This document shows, piece after piece, positions 43,204-50,906 of a DNA stretch of 50,906 bases (the stretch's first letter is position 1; every line of letters begins with the position of its first letter). Under the pieces are notes generated by a model. That model had not been told where the DNA came from. It ran no database searches and worked only from the letters and a program-made list of their open reading frames with translations. Origin of the DNA: Sphingopyxis sp. LC363 (GTDB lineage: Bacteria; Pseudomonadota; Alphaproteobacteria; Sphingomonadales; Sphingomonadaceae). The position numbers were made by a program, and so were the translations under genes. Location: the NCBI RefSeq assembly GCF_000756385.1, contig NZ_JNFC01000026.1, forward strand, positions 1 through 50,906, written 5' to 3'.

Positions 43204-45393
43204 ATGGACGTGCCATCGCGGATCGATTCCGGCGACCGGGGACAGGAGGATACCGACGAAGCCCAGCGAGGCTTTTTCGGTAAGCTCGGCTCCCGCATCG
43301 GCAAACAGCGCGGCGAGGCCGCGGCGAATCTGCACACGCACGACGCGCTCCTGCTGCTCCGCAATTACGAAGAAAGCGGCCAGGGCTGGTTCTGGTCGAC
43401 CGATGCCAAGGGGCGGCTGACCTATATCACCGATTCGGTGGCGCGGTTGATGGGACGAACCGGCGGCGCGCTGTTCGGCACCGCCTTCACCGATCTGTTC
43501 CTTCCCGTCGACAGCCAGGGCGAACGCCAGCGCACCTTGCCCTTCCTGCTGACCAAACAGTCGAAATTCCATGAACTGCCGCTGCGCAGCGCGTTCGAAG
43601 GCGACGATCGCTGGTGGGCGATCTCGGGCCGGCCGCAGTTCGACGCTGGGGGCAAATTCACGGGTTATCGGGGAAGCGGCACCGACATCACCGAACAGCG
43701 CCGCTCGGCCGAAGACGCGTCGCGGCTCGCGCTCTATGACTCGCTGACGGGTCTCGCCAACCGCTTCAACATCTCGAAAAAGCTCGACGCCACCCTGGCC
43801 GCGTTCGCGCAGCAGCAACGCTCGTGCGCGATCATGCTGATCGACCTCGACCGGTTCAAGCAGGTCAACGACACACTCGGCCATCCGGCGGGCGACGCGC
43901 TGCTGAAACAGGTCGCCGAAAGACTGCTCAAGATCGTCGGCGACCGCGAAATGGTCAGCCGGCTTGGCGGCGACGAATTCCAGATCATCCTCCCCGATAT
44001 CGAGGATCGCGGCAAATTGGGCGAGCTGGCGACCGACATCATCGCCAGCCTGTCGCAGCCCTATTCGGTCGAGGGCAGCCGCTGCATCATCGGCGCCTCG
44101 GTCGGCGTCGCGATCGCGCCCTTCGACGGACAGGGCAGCGATGACCTCGTCCGCAACGCCGATCTCGCGCTTTATGCGGCAAAGGGCAACGGGCGCGGCC
44201 GTTTCGCTTTCTATTCGAGCGACTTGCATCAGGCGGCCGAACAGCGCCGTGTGCTCGAAGAGGATCTGCGAGACGCGTTGGCGCGCGGCGAAATGGAGCT
44301 GTGCTACCAGCCCGTCGTCCAGTCGAAGTCGAACATGGTGACGGGGGTCGAGGCGCTCATTCGCTGGACGCATCCCGAACGCGGGCCGATCTCGCCCGCG
44401 CTGTTCATCCCGATCGCCGAGGAAGCCAATATGATCTGGCAACTCGGCGGATGGGTGCTGCGCAAGGCCTGCGAGGACGCATCGCGCTGGCCCGGAGAGA
44501 TGCGCGTCGCGGTCAATGTGTCGCCGATCCAGTTCGCGAACCCCGACCTGCCGAAAGTCGTCGCGGGCGCCCTTGCCGCGACGGGGCTTGCGCCCGACCG
44601 CCTCGAGCTCGAGATCACCGAAAGCGTCTTTCTGGGCGATTCGGCTGAGACGAACCGGATGTTCAAGGCGCTGAAGGAACTCGGCGTCCGCCTCGCGCTC
44701 GACGATTTCGGCACCGGCTATTCTTCGCTCGGCTATCTGCAATCGGCGCCGTTCGACAAGATCAAGATCGACCAGAGCTTCGTGCGCGACGCCACCGTGC
44801 CCGGATCGCGCAATGGCGCGATCATCGCCGCGATCGTCGCGCTGGCCGAGGCGCTCGAGATGGAAACGACCGCCGAGGGGATCGAATCGCTCGACCAGCT
44901 CGACCTGATCCGGGGGCTCCACGTCAGCCATGTTCAGGGCTATATCTATAGCAAGCCCGTGCCGCAGGCCGAGCTGATGGAGCATGCCGAGGCGGGATCG
45001 TGGATGATCAAGCCGTCGGGTCCGGCGCGCCAGCGCAACGACCGTGTCTCGCTGTTCCGCAAGGTCGCCGCGATTCACGACAATCACCGCTACGCCGTCG
45101 TTATCCGCAACCTGTCGACCACCGGCGCCTTGATCGAGGGCATATTGGACGTGCCGGTCGGTACGCGCTTCGTGATCGATTTCGGCGAGGGACAACTCGT
45201 CACCGCGACCGTCCGCCGCTCCGCAAAGCATCAGCAGGGCATCGAATTCGAACAGACAATGGTCAGCGATGGCAATGGCGGGCTGTGCACGCGCCACCGC
45301 GTCTCGCCTTATCTGATCGCCGCGGCGGCGCAGCAGACGAGCGGACTGGCGCTGCCCACCTTCACGACGACTGGCGACTGGAAAGCGGCCTGA
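43204..45393 (+). CDS. PAS-GGDEF-EAL-PilZ cyclic-di-GMP enzyme
   Basis: A 729-residue cytoplasmic protein with no membrane segment. A PAS domain (about 50-165, GWFWSTDAKGRLTYITDSVA) precedes GGDEF (about 170-335, active-site RLGGDEF at 255-259), EAL (about 350-600, EALIRW at 383 and LDDFGTGYSSLGYL), and a PilZ-like end (about 615-715, NLSTTG at 636). Both catalytic signatures are intact, so it may synthesise and degrade c-di-GMP. The inhibitory RxxD site before GGDEF is absent (GDRE there). The PilZ part lacks a properly spaced RxxxR and may not bind nucleotide. The start is the ATG after AAAGAG; the upstream frame is not conserved-looking. Confidence 0.9.
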   Translation: MDVPSRIDSGDRGQEDTDEAQRGFFGKLGSRIGKQRGEAAANLHTHDALLLLRNYEESGQGWFWSTDAKGRLTYITDSVARLMGRTGGALFGTAFTDLFLPVDSQGERQRTLPFLLTKQSKFHELPLRSAFEGDDRWWAISGRPQFDAGGKFTGYRGSGTDITEQRRSAEDASRLALYDSLTGLANRFNISKKLDATLAAFAQQQRSCAIMLIDLDRFKQVNDTLGHPAGDALLKQVAERLLKIVGDREMVSRLGGDEFQIILPDIEDRGKLGELATDIIASLSQPYSVEGSRCIIGASVGVAIAPFDGQGSDDLVRNADLALYAAKGNGRGRFAFYSSDLHQAAEQRRVLEEDLRDALARGEMELCYQPVVQSKSNMVTGVEALIRWTHPERGPISPALFIPIAEEANMIWQLGGWVLRKACEDASRWPGEMRVAVNVSPIQFANPDLPKVVAGALAATGLAPDRLELEITESVFLGDSAETNRMFKALKELGVRLALDDFGTGYSSLGYLQSAPFDKIKIDQSFVRDATVPGSRNGAIIAAIVALAEALEMETTAEGIESLDQLDLIRGLHVSHVQGYIYSKPVPQAELMEHAEAGSWMIKPSGPARQRNDRVSLFRKVAAIHDNHRYAVVIRNLSTTGALIEGILDVPVGTRFVIDFGEGQLVTATVRRSAKHQQGIEFEQTMVSDGNGGLCTRHRVSPYLIAAAAQQTSGLALPTFTTTGDWKAA

Positions 45394-45397
45394 CGCC

Positions 45398-45422
45398 GGA
45401 ACCCGTCGCGGCCTGCCCCGTT
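45398..45422 (+). promoter_or_regulatory. EcfG-type general stress promoter for the hemerythrin gene
   Basis: GGAAC, 16 bases, CGTT is an exact match to the alphaproteobacterial EcfG consensus. It begins five bases after the preceding stop codon region and ends 31 bases before the hemerythrin start. Confidence 0.7.
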
Positions 45423-45453
45423 TTGTCTTCGACCCAGATGGACGGAGACATAT

Positions 45454-45942
45454 ATGACCGAGACCAAGATCTTCGCGCGGCTGAAGGCCGATCACGACCG
45501 CCATCGCGAACTGCTCGACCGCATCGACGCGACGCATGGCGACAGCGACGAGCGGCGCGAGCTGTTCGAGGCCTTACGCGTCGAAGTGACCGCGCATGCC
45601 GCGTCGGAGGAAATGTCGCTCTATGCGACGATGCTCGCGAACCCCGACCTGCGCGACGAAGCGCAGCACAGCGTCGCCGAGCATAAGGAAATCGAGGATT
45701 ATCTGACCGAATTATACGAGATGGATTTTTCGTCGAGCGGCTGGCTGACGCGCTTCCGCACGATGAAGGACCGCTATCTCCACCATATCGACGAGGAAGA
45801 GGAGGACATGTTCCCGGCGGCCGAAAAGGAGCTTTCCGACGCGCGCAAGAAGGAACTGATCAAGATCTTCGACAAGGAAAAGCCGAAGGAAAAGGCCAAG
45901 GCGGCTGAAGAAGAGCCGTCGAGCGAAGAGGCGCGCGATTAA
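45454..45942 (+). CDS. hemerythrin HHE-domain protein
   Basis: A 162-residue cytoplasmic four-helix bundle for a di-iron site. Ligand motifs in order: LKADHDRHRELL, VTAHAASEEMSLY, VAEHKEIEDYL, and YLHHIDEEEEDMFP. The last 35 residues are a lysine/glutamate-rich tail (KEKPKEKAKAAEEE). Hemerythrin-like proteins sense or buffer oxygen, nitric oxide or iron, and are frequent members of general stress regulons. An EcfG-type promoter directly upstream agrees with that, and the phyR/nepR switch is 2 kb away. The gene ends just before a family A repeat. Confidence 0.9.
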   Translation: MTETKIFARLKADHDRHRELLDRIDATHGDSDERRELFEALRVEVTAHAASEEMSLYATMLANPDLRDEAQHSVAEHKEIEDYLTELYEMDFSSSGWLTRFRTMKDRYLHHIDEEEEDMFPAAEKELSDARKKELIKIFDKEKPKEKAKAAEEEPSSEEARD

Positions 45943-45950
45943 GCACTCCG

Positions 45951-46143
45951 ATCCTCCCTGTCGCGAAGCGATAGGGAGGGGAGTGCAAGGTTGGATTGCC
46001 CCCGGCAATCCAAGTCCAGTCCGGGGGACTGGACGAGCCAGCACTCCGCCGGAGGCGGTGGTGGAGGGGCGGCGGGTAACGCCAACGGCCCCTCCGTCAG
46101 CGCTCGCGCTGCCACCTCCCCATGCCTGCGGCACAGGGAGGAT
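45951..46143. repeat. family A palindromic repeat, copy 3, interrupted
   Basis: The ends match copies at 5500-5625 and 12569-12702 (ATCCTCCCTGTCGCGAAGCG to GCACAGGGAGGAT). Between GGGAGGGG and the CCGCCGGAGGCGG hairpin it carries an extra 64 nt (45982-46045). The repeat separates the hemerythrin gene from tgt. Confidence 0.88.
45982..46045. repeat. 64-nt three-way-junction element, copy 2
   Basis: Hairpin I is TGGATTG/CAATCCA with loop CCCCCGG. Hairpin II is GTCCAGT/ACTGGAC with loop CCGGGGG. The outer stem is AGTGC/GCACT followed by weaker pairing. Length, spacing and both loops equal those of 10877-10940, while the stem sequences differ. It interrupts a family A repeat. Confidence 0.85.
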
Positions 46144-46188
46144 CGGCGACCTCGACTTTTTTCCATTCCCCCGCCATAGGCGCGCGCC

Positions 46189-47313
46189 ATGGCCGACAGA
46201 TTCGCTTTTCAGATCAGCGCGACCGACGGCGCCGCGCGTACCGGTGTGATCGCCATGCAGCGCGGCGAGATTCGCACGCCCGCCTTCATGCCCGTCGGCA
46301 CCGCGGCGACGGTGAAGGCGATGCGCCCCGCCGAGGTCCGTGCCACCGGCGCCGACATCATCCTCGGCAACACCTATCATTTGATGCTGCGCCCGACCGC
46401 CGAACGCATGGCGCGGCTCGGGGGCCTCCACAAATTCATGGGCTGGGACCGGCCGATCCTGACCGACAGCGGCGGCTATCAGGTGATGAGCCTCTCCGCC
46501 CTCACCAAGCAGAGCGAGGAGGGCGTCGCGTTCAAGAGCCACCTCGACGGCTCGCGCCACATGCTCAGCCCCGAACGCTCGATGGAAATCCAGCGCCTGC
46601 TTGGCAGCGACATCGTGATGGCGTTCGACGAATGCCCGCCCAGCGGCGTCGATAGGAAGCGCGCCGAGGCGAGCATGGAACGCTCGATGCGCTGGGCCGC
46701 CCGCAGCCGCGCCGGTTTCGACGCGGGCGAAGAGCATGCCGCGCGTTCGGCGCTGTTCGGCATCCAGCAGGGCTCGCTCGACGAAAAGCTCCGCGCGCGC
46801 TCGGCGGCGGCGCTGACCGGCATCGGCTTCGACGGCTATGCGATCGGCGGGCTCGCGGTGGGCGGGGGGCAGGAGGCGATGTTCGGCGTGCTCGACTATG
46901 CGCCGGGCCAGCTTCCCGCCGACAAGCCGCGCTATCTGATGGGGGTCGGCAAGCCCGACGATCTTGTGGGCGCGGTCGCGCGCGGGGTCGACATGTTCGA
47001 TTGCGTGCTGCCAACACGCTCGGGACGCAACGGGCAGGCGTTCACCCGGGACGGCCCGATCAACATCCGCAACGCGAAATTCGCCGAGGATCAGGCGCCG
47101 CTCGACGCCGATTGTCATTGCCCCGTCTGCACGACGTGGTCGCGCGCCTATCTGCACCACCTCGTCCGTTCGGGCGAGATGCTCGGCGCGATGCTGATGA
47201 CGCAGCATAATCTGCATTATTATCAGGATTTGATGCAGGGCATGCGCGATGCGATCGCCGCGGGGACGTTCGCGGCGTTCCAGCAGGGCTTCGAGGCGCG
47301 CTACCGGCGCTGA
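46189..47313 (+). CDS. tgt: tRNA-guanine transglycosylase
   Basis: Exchanges guanine 34 for preQ1 in tRNAs with GUN anticodons. The 374-residue enzyme has the active-site stretch [39 protein letters not shown], the nucleophile region [14 protein letters not shown], and a zinc site [16 protein letters not shown] with the later His in MTQHNLHYY. It starts right after the family A repeat and has no queA next to it; queA is about 12 kb upstream. The stop is three bases from the convergent nepR stop. Confidence 0.97.
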   Translation: MADRFAFQISATDGAARTGVIAMQRGEIRTPAFMPVGTAATVKAMRPAEVRATGADIILGNTYHLMLRPTAERMARLGGLHKFMGWDRPILTDSGGYQVMSLSALTKQSEEGVAFKSHLDGSRHMLSPERSMEIQRLLGSDIVMAFDECPPSGVDRKRAEASMERSMRWAARSRAGFDAGEEHAARSALFGIQQGSLDEKLRARSAAALTGIGFDGYAIGGLAVGGGQEAMFGVLDYAPGQLPADKPRYLMGVGKPDDLVGAVARGVDMFDCVLPTRSGRNGQAFTRDGPINIRNAKFAEDQAPLDADCHCPVCTTWSRAYLHHLVRSGEMLGAMLMTQHNLHYYQDLMQGMRDAIAAGTFAAFQQGFEARYRR

Positions 47314-47316
47314 AAA

Positions 47317-47487
47317 TCAATCGAGCTTGCTCAGCAAATCCAGCAAGTTTTGGGGGATCGACTCATCGACGGTCGATTCATAGGCGCGGCGCAGGGCGCC
47401 ATTAACGTCCTGCCCCTTGGCGGAAGGTTTTTTGCCCGCGTCCTTTCCGGAGGCTTCGCTGCGTTGCGAACCGGTTTTAGACGACAT
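47317..47487 (-). CDS. nepR: anti-sigma factor NepR
   Basis: A 56-residue protein. The conserved NepR core occupies the C-terminal half: ALRRAYESTVDESIPQNLLD ending LLSKLD, with a lysine/serine-rich N-terminal tail. NepR holds the EcfG sigma factor inactive until phosphorylated PhyR binds NepR instead. phyR is divergent and 208 bases away, as in other alphaproteobacteria. ecfG, often just downstream of nepR, is not here; tgt is convergent. I start at ATG 47487; the frame is open to 47568, but that would overlap the -10 region of the EcfG-type promoter. Confidence 0.88.
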   Translation of the reverse strand: MSSKTGSQRSEASGKDAGKKPSAKGQDVNGALRRAYESTVDESIPQNLLDLLSKLD

Positions 47488-47570
47488 TATCGAAGCATCC
47501 GCTGAACATGGGCCTTTTGCTAACCGCGCATACACCAAAGAGCAATGGCGCGTTTGTTCCTTCGCCATGA

Positions 47571-47595
47571 AACTATTTTAGCGGTAAATCGTTCC
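47571..47595 (-). promoter_or_regulatory. EcfG-type promoter reading into nepR
   Basis: On the minus strand GGAAC, 17 bases, GTT matches the EcfG -35/-10 pattern. It lies about 85 bases upstream of the nepR ATG, consistent with sigma-factor feedback on its own anti-sigma gene. Confidence 0.6.
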
Positions 47596-47695
47596 CAAAG
47601 GTTGAAATATATCGGATGGTGGCGGGGAGGCACGGGGGTTTGTCCCTTTTCCGGACGCGTCCGCCCCGGTTTTTAGGACTATCAGGAGGTAAAAT

Positions 47696-48490
47696 ATGTC
47701 ATTGGGTCAGTCGGTTGCGCCGCATCTTCCCTATCTGCGGCGTTATGGCCGGTCCATTTCCGGAAGCCAGCAGAACGGCGATGCGCTGGTCGCCCGGCTG
47801 CTCGAAACGCTGGTCGCCGATCCGGGCGCGATCGATGCCGGCGCCGACCTGCGCATCCAGCTTTACCGGATGGTGCACGACAATTTCGGGTTGATGGCCG
47901 AACAGGCGGCTGCGAACGACGCCGGCGCGCTCACCGACATCGCGATCGCCGACGCGCGGCTCCGCCGCATTCCCTCGCTGGCGCGGCAGGCGCTGCTGCT
48001 CACCGCGGTCGAGGGTTTCAGCGCCGAGGACACGGGGCGCATCATCGGCCGCGATGCCGAAGCGGTGCGGTCGCTGATCGCCGAAGCGACCGACGAGATC
48101 GATCGCCAGACGCGCGCGCGCATCCTGATCATCGAGGACGAACCGATCATCGCGATGGATATCGAAATGATCGTCCGCGACCTCGGCCATGACGTGGTCG
48201 CCGTCGCGACGACGCACCGCGAGGCGGTCGACGAGGCGCAGAAGCACCAGCCCGGCCTCGTGCTCGCCGACATCCAGCTCGCCGACAACAGCTCGGGGAT
48301 CGAGGCGGTGCAGGAGATCCTGACCGACCTCAAAGTGCCGGTTATCTTCGTCACCGCCTTTCCCGAACGCCTGCTCACCGGCGATCGGCCCGAACCCGCC
48401 TTCCTGCTCACCAAGCCGTATCAGCCCGCGACGCTGCGCGCGGCGATCTCGCAGGTGCTGTTCTTCGACGAAAGCACGATCCCGGCCTGA
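47696..48490 (+). CDS. phyR: general stress response regulator PhyR
   Basis: A 264-residue anti-anti-sigma response regulator. The N-terminal sigma-like domain (about 1-135: region 2-like LRIQLYRMVHDNFG, region 4-like AVEGFSAEDTGRIIGRDAEA) is a decoy for NepR. The C-terminal receiver (about 140-264) has the acidic pair in IIEDEP, phospho-acceptor Asp192 in LADIQLAD, Thr220 in FVTAFPERLL, and Lys240 in LTKPYQPATL. AGGAGG stands seven bases before the ATG. It is divergent from nepR. No histidine kinase of the pathway is in the window. Confidence 0.96.
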   Translation: MSLGQSVAPHLPYLRRYGRSISGSQQNGDALVARLLETLVADPGAIDAGADLRIQLYRMVHDNFGLMAEQAAANDAGALTDIAIADARLRRIPSLARQALLLTAVEGFSAEDTGRIIGRDAEAVRSLIAEATDEIDRQTRARILIIEDEPIIAMDIEMIVRDLGHDVVAVATTHREAVDEAQKHQPGLVLADIQLADNSSGIEAVQEILTDLKVPVIFVTAFPERLLTGDRPEPAFLLTKPYQPATLRAAISQVLFFDESTIPA

Positions 48491-48542
48491 ATATCGGGCG
48501 AGGGGTTGATACCGCAGGGGTGGCGGGCGATAGCGACGGTCG

Positions 48543-50906
48543 ATGATCGCACCAGACGCTTTCGCGCGCCAGTCCGCGCTTGACCGGCTCGCAGCCAACG
48601 CGCCTTTCCTCGCACGGCTCGCCGAGCTCAACCCCGATGATGTGACGCGCTTCCTCGCGGACGGAACCGACGCGGCGCTCGCCGACGTCGCGCCGCCGCC
48701 GGCGGGCGACGACGACATCATGCGCGCGCTGCGGCAATGGCGCGGGCGGATGGCGCTGCTGCTCGCGCTCGGCGATCTGTCGGGCGAGCATGATGTCGCG
48801 ACGACGACGCGGCTCTTGTCCGAATTCGCCGATGCGGCATGCGATGCCGCGCTCGCGGCCGCCTTTGCCGAGCGCGTACCGGACGAAGAGCCGCGCGGGC
48901 TGGCGGTGATCGCACTCGGCAAACTCGGCAGCCACGAACTCAATTATTCGTCGGACATCGACCCGATCCTGATCTTCGACCCCGAAACGCTGCCGCGCCG
49001 TTCGCGCGACGACCCCGACGAGGCGGCGGTGCGGATCGCACGGCGCATGGTCGAGATTTTGTCGGCGCGCACCGCCGACGGCCATGTGCTGCGCGTCGAC
49101 CTGCGCCTGCGTCCGCATCCCGAGGTGACGCCGATCGTGCTGCCCGAAAGCGCAGCGATCTCCTATTATGAATCCGAAGCGCTGGCGTGGGAGCAGGCGG
49201 CGTTTATCCGCAGCCGCGCCTCGGCGGGCGACCGCACGCTCGGCGAGGATTTCCTCGCGGCGATCCAGCCCTTCATCTGGCGCCGCAGCCTCGATTTCCG
49301 GCAGCTCAAGGAAATCGGCGCGATGAGCGACCGGATCCGCGACCATTTCGCGCAGGGGCAGGCGTTCGGCCCGGGCTTCGACGTGAAGCGCGGGCGCGGC
49401 GGCATCCGCGAGATCGAATTTTTTGCGCAGGTCCACCAGCTCATCTACGGCGGGCGCGACCCGTCGCTGCGCGTGCCGGCGACGGTCGATGCGCTCGCCG
49501 CGCTCGCGGCGGCGGGGCGGATCGAGCCCGATGTCGCGGACCGATTGTCAGACCATTATGCGACGCTTCGCCGTATCGAGCATCGGCTGCAGATGATCGA
49601 GGACCAGCAGACGCACAGCCTGCCGACGCAAGCGGCGGCGCTCGATTGTGTCGCGCGGCTCGATGGCGAGACCGGCGGCGCGGCGCTGCTCGCGGCGCTC
49701 GAGCCCGTCGTCGCCGACGTCGGTAACTGTTACGACCGCCTCGTAGCCGAGCGCGCGGCGACGACGGGGCTTCCCCGCGACGAGGGCGGCCTGGCGGCGG
49801 AGCTGGCGGCGGCCGGGTTCGATCCGCCCGACGCTGCGCTGCGCACGATCACCGAATGGCGCGGCGGCAAGCTGCGCGCGCTGCGCAGCCCGGCGGCGCA
49901 GGCTGCGCTCGAGACGGTGCTGCCCGAGCTGGTCAAGGCGTTAGGTGCAGCGCCCGATCCGCAAGCGACGCTGCTACGTTTCGACAAGCTCGTCGGCGGG
50001 CTGCCGAGCGCGGTGGGCTTCTTTCACCTGCTCGCGGCGCAGCCCGAACTCGCCCGGATCGCGACGCGCACCCTGTCGCTCGCCCCGACGCTGGCCGACG
50101 CGCTTGGCGCGCGGGTCGAACTGATCGAGGGGTTGATCGACAAGCGCGCGTTCGAGGCGCCGGCGACGAAGGCCGGCCTGCTCGGCGAATGGGCACCGGG
50201 GTTGGCCGGGCTCGACTATGAGCGGCTGCTCGACCGCGTGCGCGACCGCGTCGGCGAGCGGCGCTTCGCTTATGGCGTGCAGCTGATCGCCGGCGCGAAT
50301 GACCCGCTCGCCATCGCGTGCGGCTATTCCGAACTCGCCGAGGCGGCGCTGCAGGTGCTCGCCGATGCGACGGTCGCCGAATTCGTTGCGGCGCATGGCC
50401 GCATCGCCGACAGCGAGCTTGTCGTCCTCGCGCTCGGACGGCTCGGGGGCAGGGCGCTGACGCATGCGTCGGACCTCGACCTCATCTATCTCTTCACCGG
50501 CGACCATCTCGCCGAATCGGACGGGCCGCGTCCGCTGGGCGCCACCACCTATTACAACCGCCTAGCGCAGCGCCTGACCGCGGCCATGTCGGTACCGACC
50601 GCCGCCGGAAAGCTATACGACATCGACACGCGGCTCAGACCGCAGGGCGCTCAGGGGCCGCTCGTCGTCACGCTCGACAGCTTCGAACGCTATCAGCGCG
50701 AGGAGGCGTGGACGTGGGAGCATATGGCGCTGCTCCGCGCGCGGCCCGTCTATGGTTCGGACCCGGCGAAGCGCGAGGTCCAGGGCATAATCGATACGTT
50801 GCTCGCGATCCCGCGCGATCCGGCGAAGCTGGCGGCCGACGCCGCCGAAATGCGCGACAAGATCGCCGCGCACAAGCCGGCCAAGGGCGCGCTCGATATC
50901 AAGGGC
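48543..50906 (+). CDS. glnE: bifunctional glutamine synthetase adenylyltransferase/deadenylase, partial
   Basis: The first 788 residues of GlnE, cut by the window end. It adjusts glutamine synthetase activity in response to nitrogen by adding or removing AMP. The N-terminal nucleotidyltransferase (removase) domain has VIALGKLGSHELNYSSDIDP, the following GlnD-UTase-like helical domain has GRGGIREIEFFAQVHQLIYG, and the second (transferase) domain has LALGRLGGRALTHASDLDLI and LYDIDTRLRPQGAQGPLV. The first motif reads SDIDP where many relatives have SDIDL. The ATG follows 52 bases after phyR. The end of the gene is outside the window. Confidence 0.95.
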   Translation, partial: MIAPDAFARQSALDRLAANAPFLARLAELNPDDVTRFLADGTDAALADVAPPPAGDDDIMRALRQWRGRMALLLALGDLSGEHDVATTTRLLSEFADAACDAALAAAFAERVPDEEPRGLAVIALGKLGSHELNYSSDIDPILIFDPETLPRRSRDDPDEAAVRIARRMVEILSARTADGHVLRVDLRLRPHPEVTPIVLPESAAISYYESEALAWEQAAFIRSRASAGDRTLGEDFLAAIQPFIWRRSLDFRQLKEIGAMSDRIRDHFAQGQAFGPGFDVKRGRGGIREIEFFAQVHQLIYGGRDPSLRVPATVDALAALAAAGRIEPDVADRLSDHYATLRRIEHRLQMIEDQQTHSLPTQAAALDCVARLDGETGGAALLAALEPVVADVGNCYDRLVAERAATTGLPRDEGGLAAELAAAGFDPPDAALRTITEWRGGKLRALRSPAAQAALETVLPELVKALGAAPDPQATLLRFDKLVGGLPSAVGFFHLLAAQPELARIATRTLSLAPTLADALGARVELIEGLIDKRAFEAPATKAGLLGEWAPGLAGLDYERLLDRVRDRVGERRFAYGVQLIAGANDPLAIACGYSELAEAALQVLADATVAEFVAAHGRIADSELVVLALGRLGGRALTHASDLDLIYLFTGDHLAESDGPRPLGATTYYNRLAQRLTAAMSVPTAAGKLYDIDTRLRPQGAQGPLVVTLDSFERYQREEAWTWEHMALLRARPVYGSDPAKREVQGIIDTLLAIPRDPAKLAADAAEMRDKIAAHKPAKGALDIKG

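Noticed and set aside
43141..45537. Open frame of 798 codons opposite the GGDEF-EAL gene
   Set aside because: An antisense shadow of a securely identified gene.
45983..46249. Small open frames through the interrupted family A repeat
   Set aside because: They translate palindromic repeat and the 64-nt element; no ribosome site and no conserved protein.

Overview
The window is GC-rich, has dense short intergenic gaps, and every gene I recognise has the look of a sphingomonad alphaproteobacterium (Sphingopyxis/Sphingomonas type). The evidence is a PhyR/NepR general stress switch, EcfG-type promoters, CtrA-type TTAA-N7-TTAA boxes, Coq4, the YfgM-like/BamB/Der gene order and many palindromic intergenic repeats of the GTCATCCCGGCGAAGG kind. 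The genus is an inference; there is no rRNA or tRNA here to test it.

Layout. 0.1-5.3 kb: proB, a LuxR-type regulator, a MipA/OmpV porin-like protein and obgE. 5.7-12.5 kb: a TetR regulator divergent from a ferritin-like metal-dependent hydrolase, then a methyltransferase-like gene, GNAT, NfeD plus slipin pair, a CitE-like lyase and an M28 peptidase. 12.8-18.4 kb: class II DAHP synthase, a membrane cNMP-binding protein, the ArsC-like/GDPD/aldo-keto reductase operon and panB. 18.6-25.3 kb: yfgM-like, bamB, der and tusA-like genes, an Hpt protein, a DUF418 membrane protein and coq4. 25.3-33.8 kb: a broken DUF559 nuclease gene between inverted repeat arms, DUF72, purL, two small genes, then xseB-ispA-coaD-PPIase-queA.

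33.8-46.2 kb is the accessory-looking part. It holds a MerR/TipAS regulator, then a chaperone-usher pilus locus (two pilin-like genes, chaperone, usher, two further subunit-like genes) bracketed by two paralogous PilZ-HTH fusion regulators. A PAS-GGDEF-EAL-PilZ protein and a stress-type hemerythrin follow. This block separates queA from tgt, which are commonly neighbours. 46.2-50.9 kb: tgt, nepR divergent from phyR, and glnE running off the end.

Regulatory logic I can read from the sequence: (i) an almost identical 20-bp dyad lies over the tetR/hydrolase promoter and upstream of coq4, suggesting a small TetR regulon; (ii) CtrA-type boxes lie upstream of the pilus genes, and c-di-GMP-type PilZ regulators flank them; (iii) EcfG-type promoters precede nepR and the hemerythrin gene.

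The most unusual signal is a 64-nt element present twice, each time inside a different larger palindromic repeat. It folds as a three-way junction with two 7-bp hairpins. The stems differ between copies but keep pairing, and the two 7-nt loops are invariant and exactly complementary to each other.
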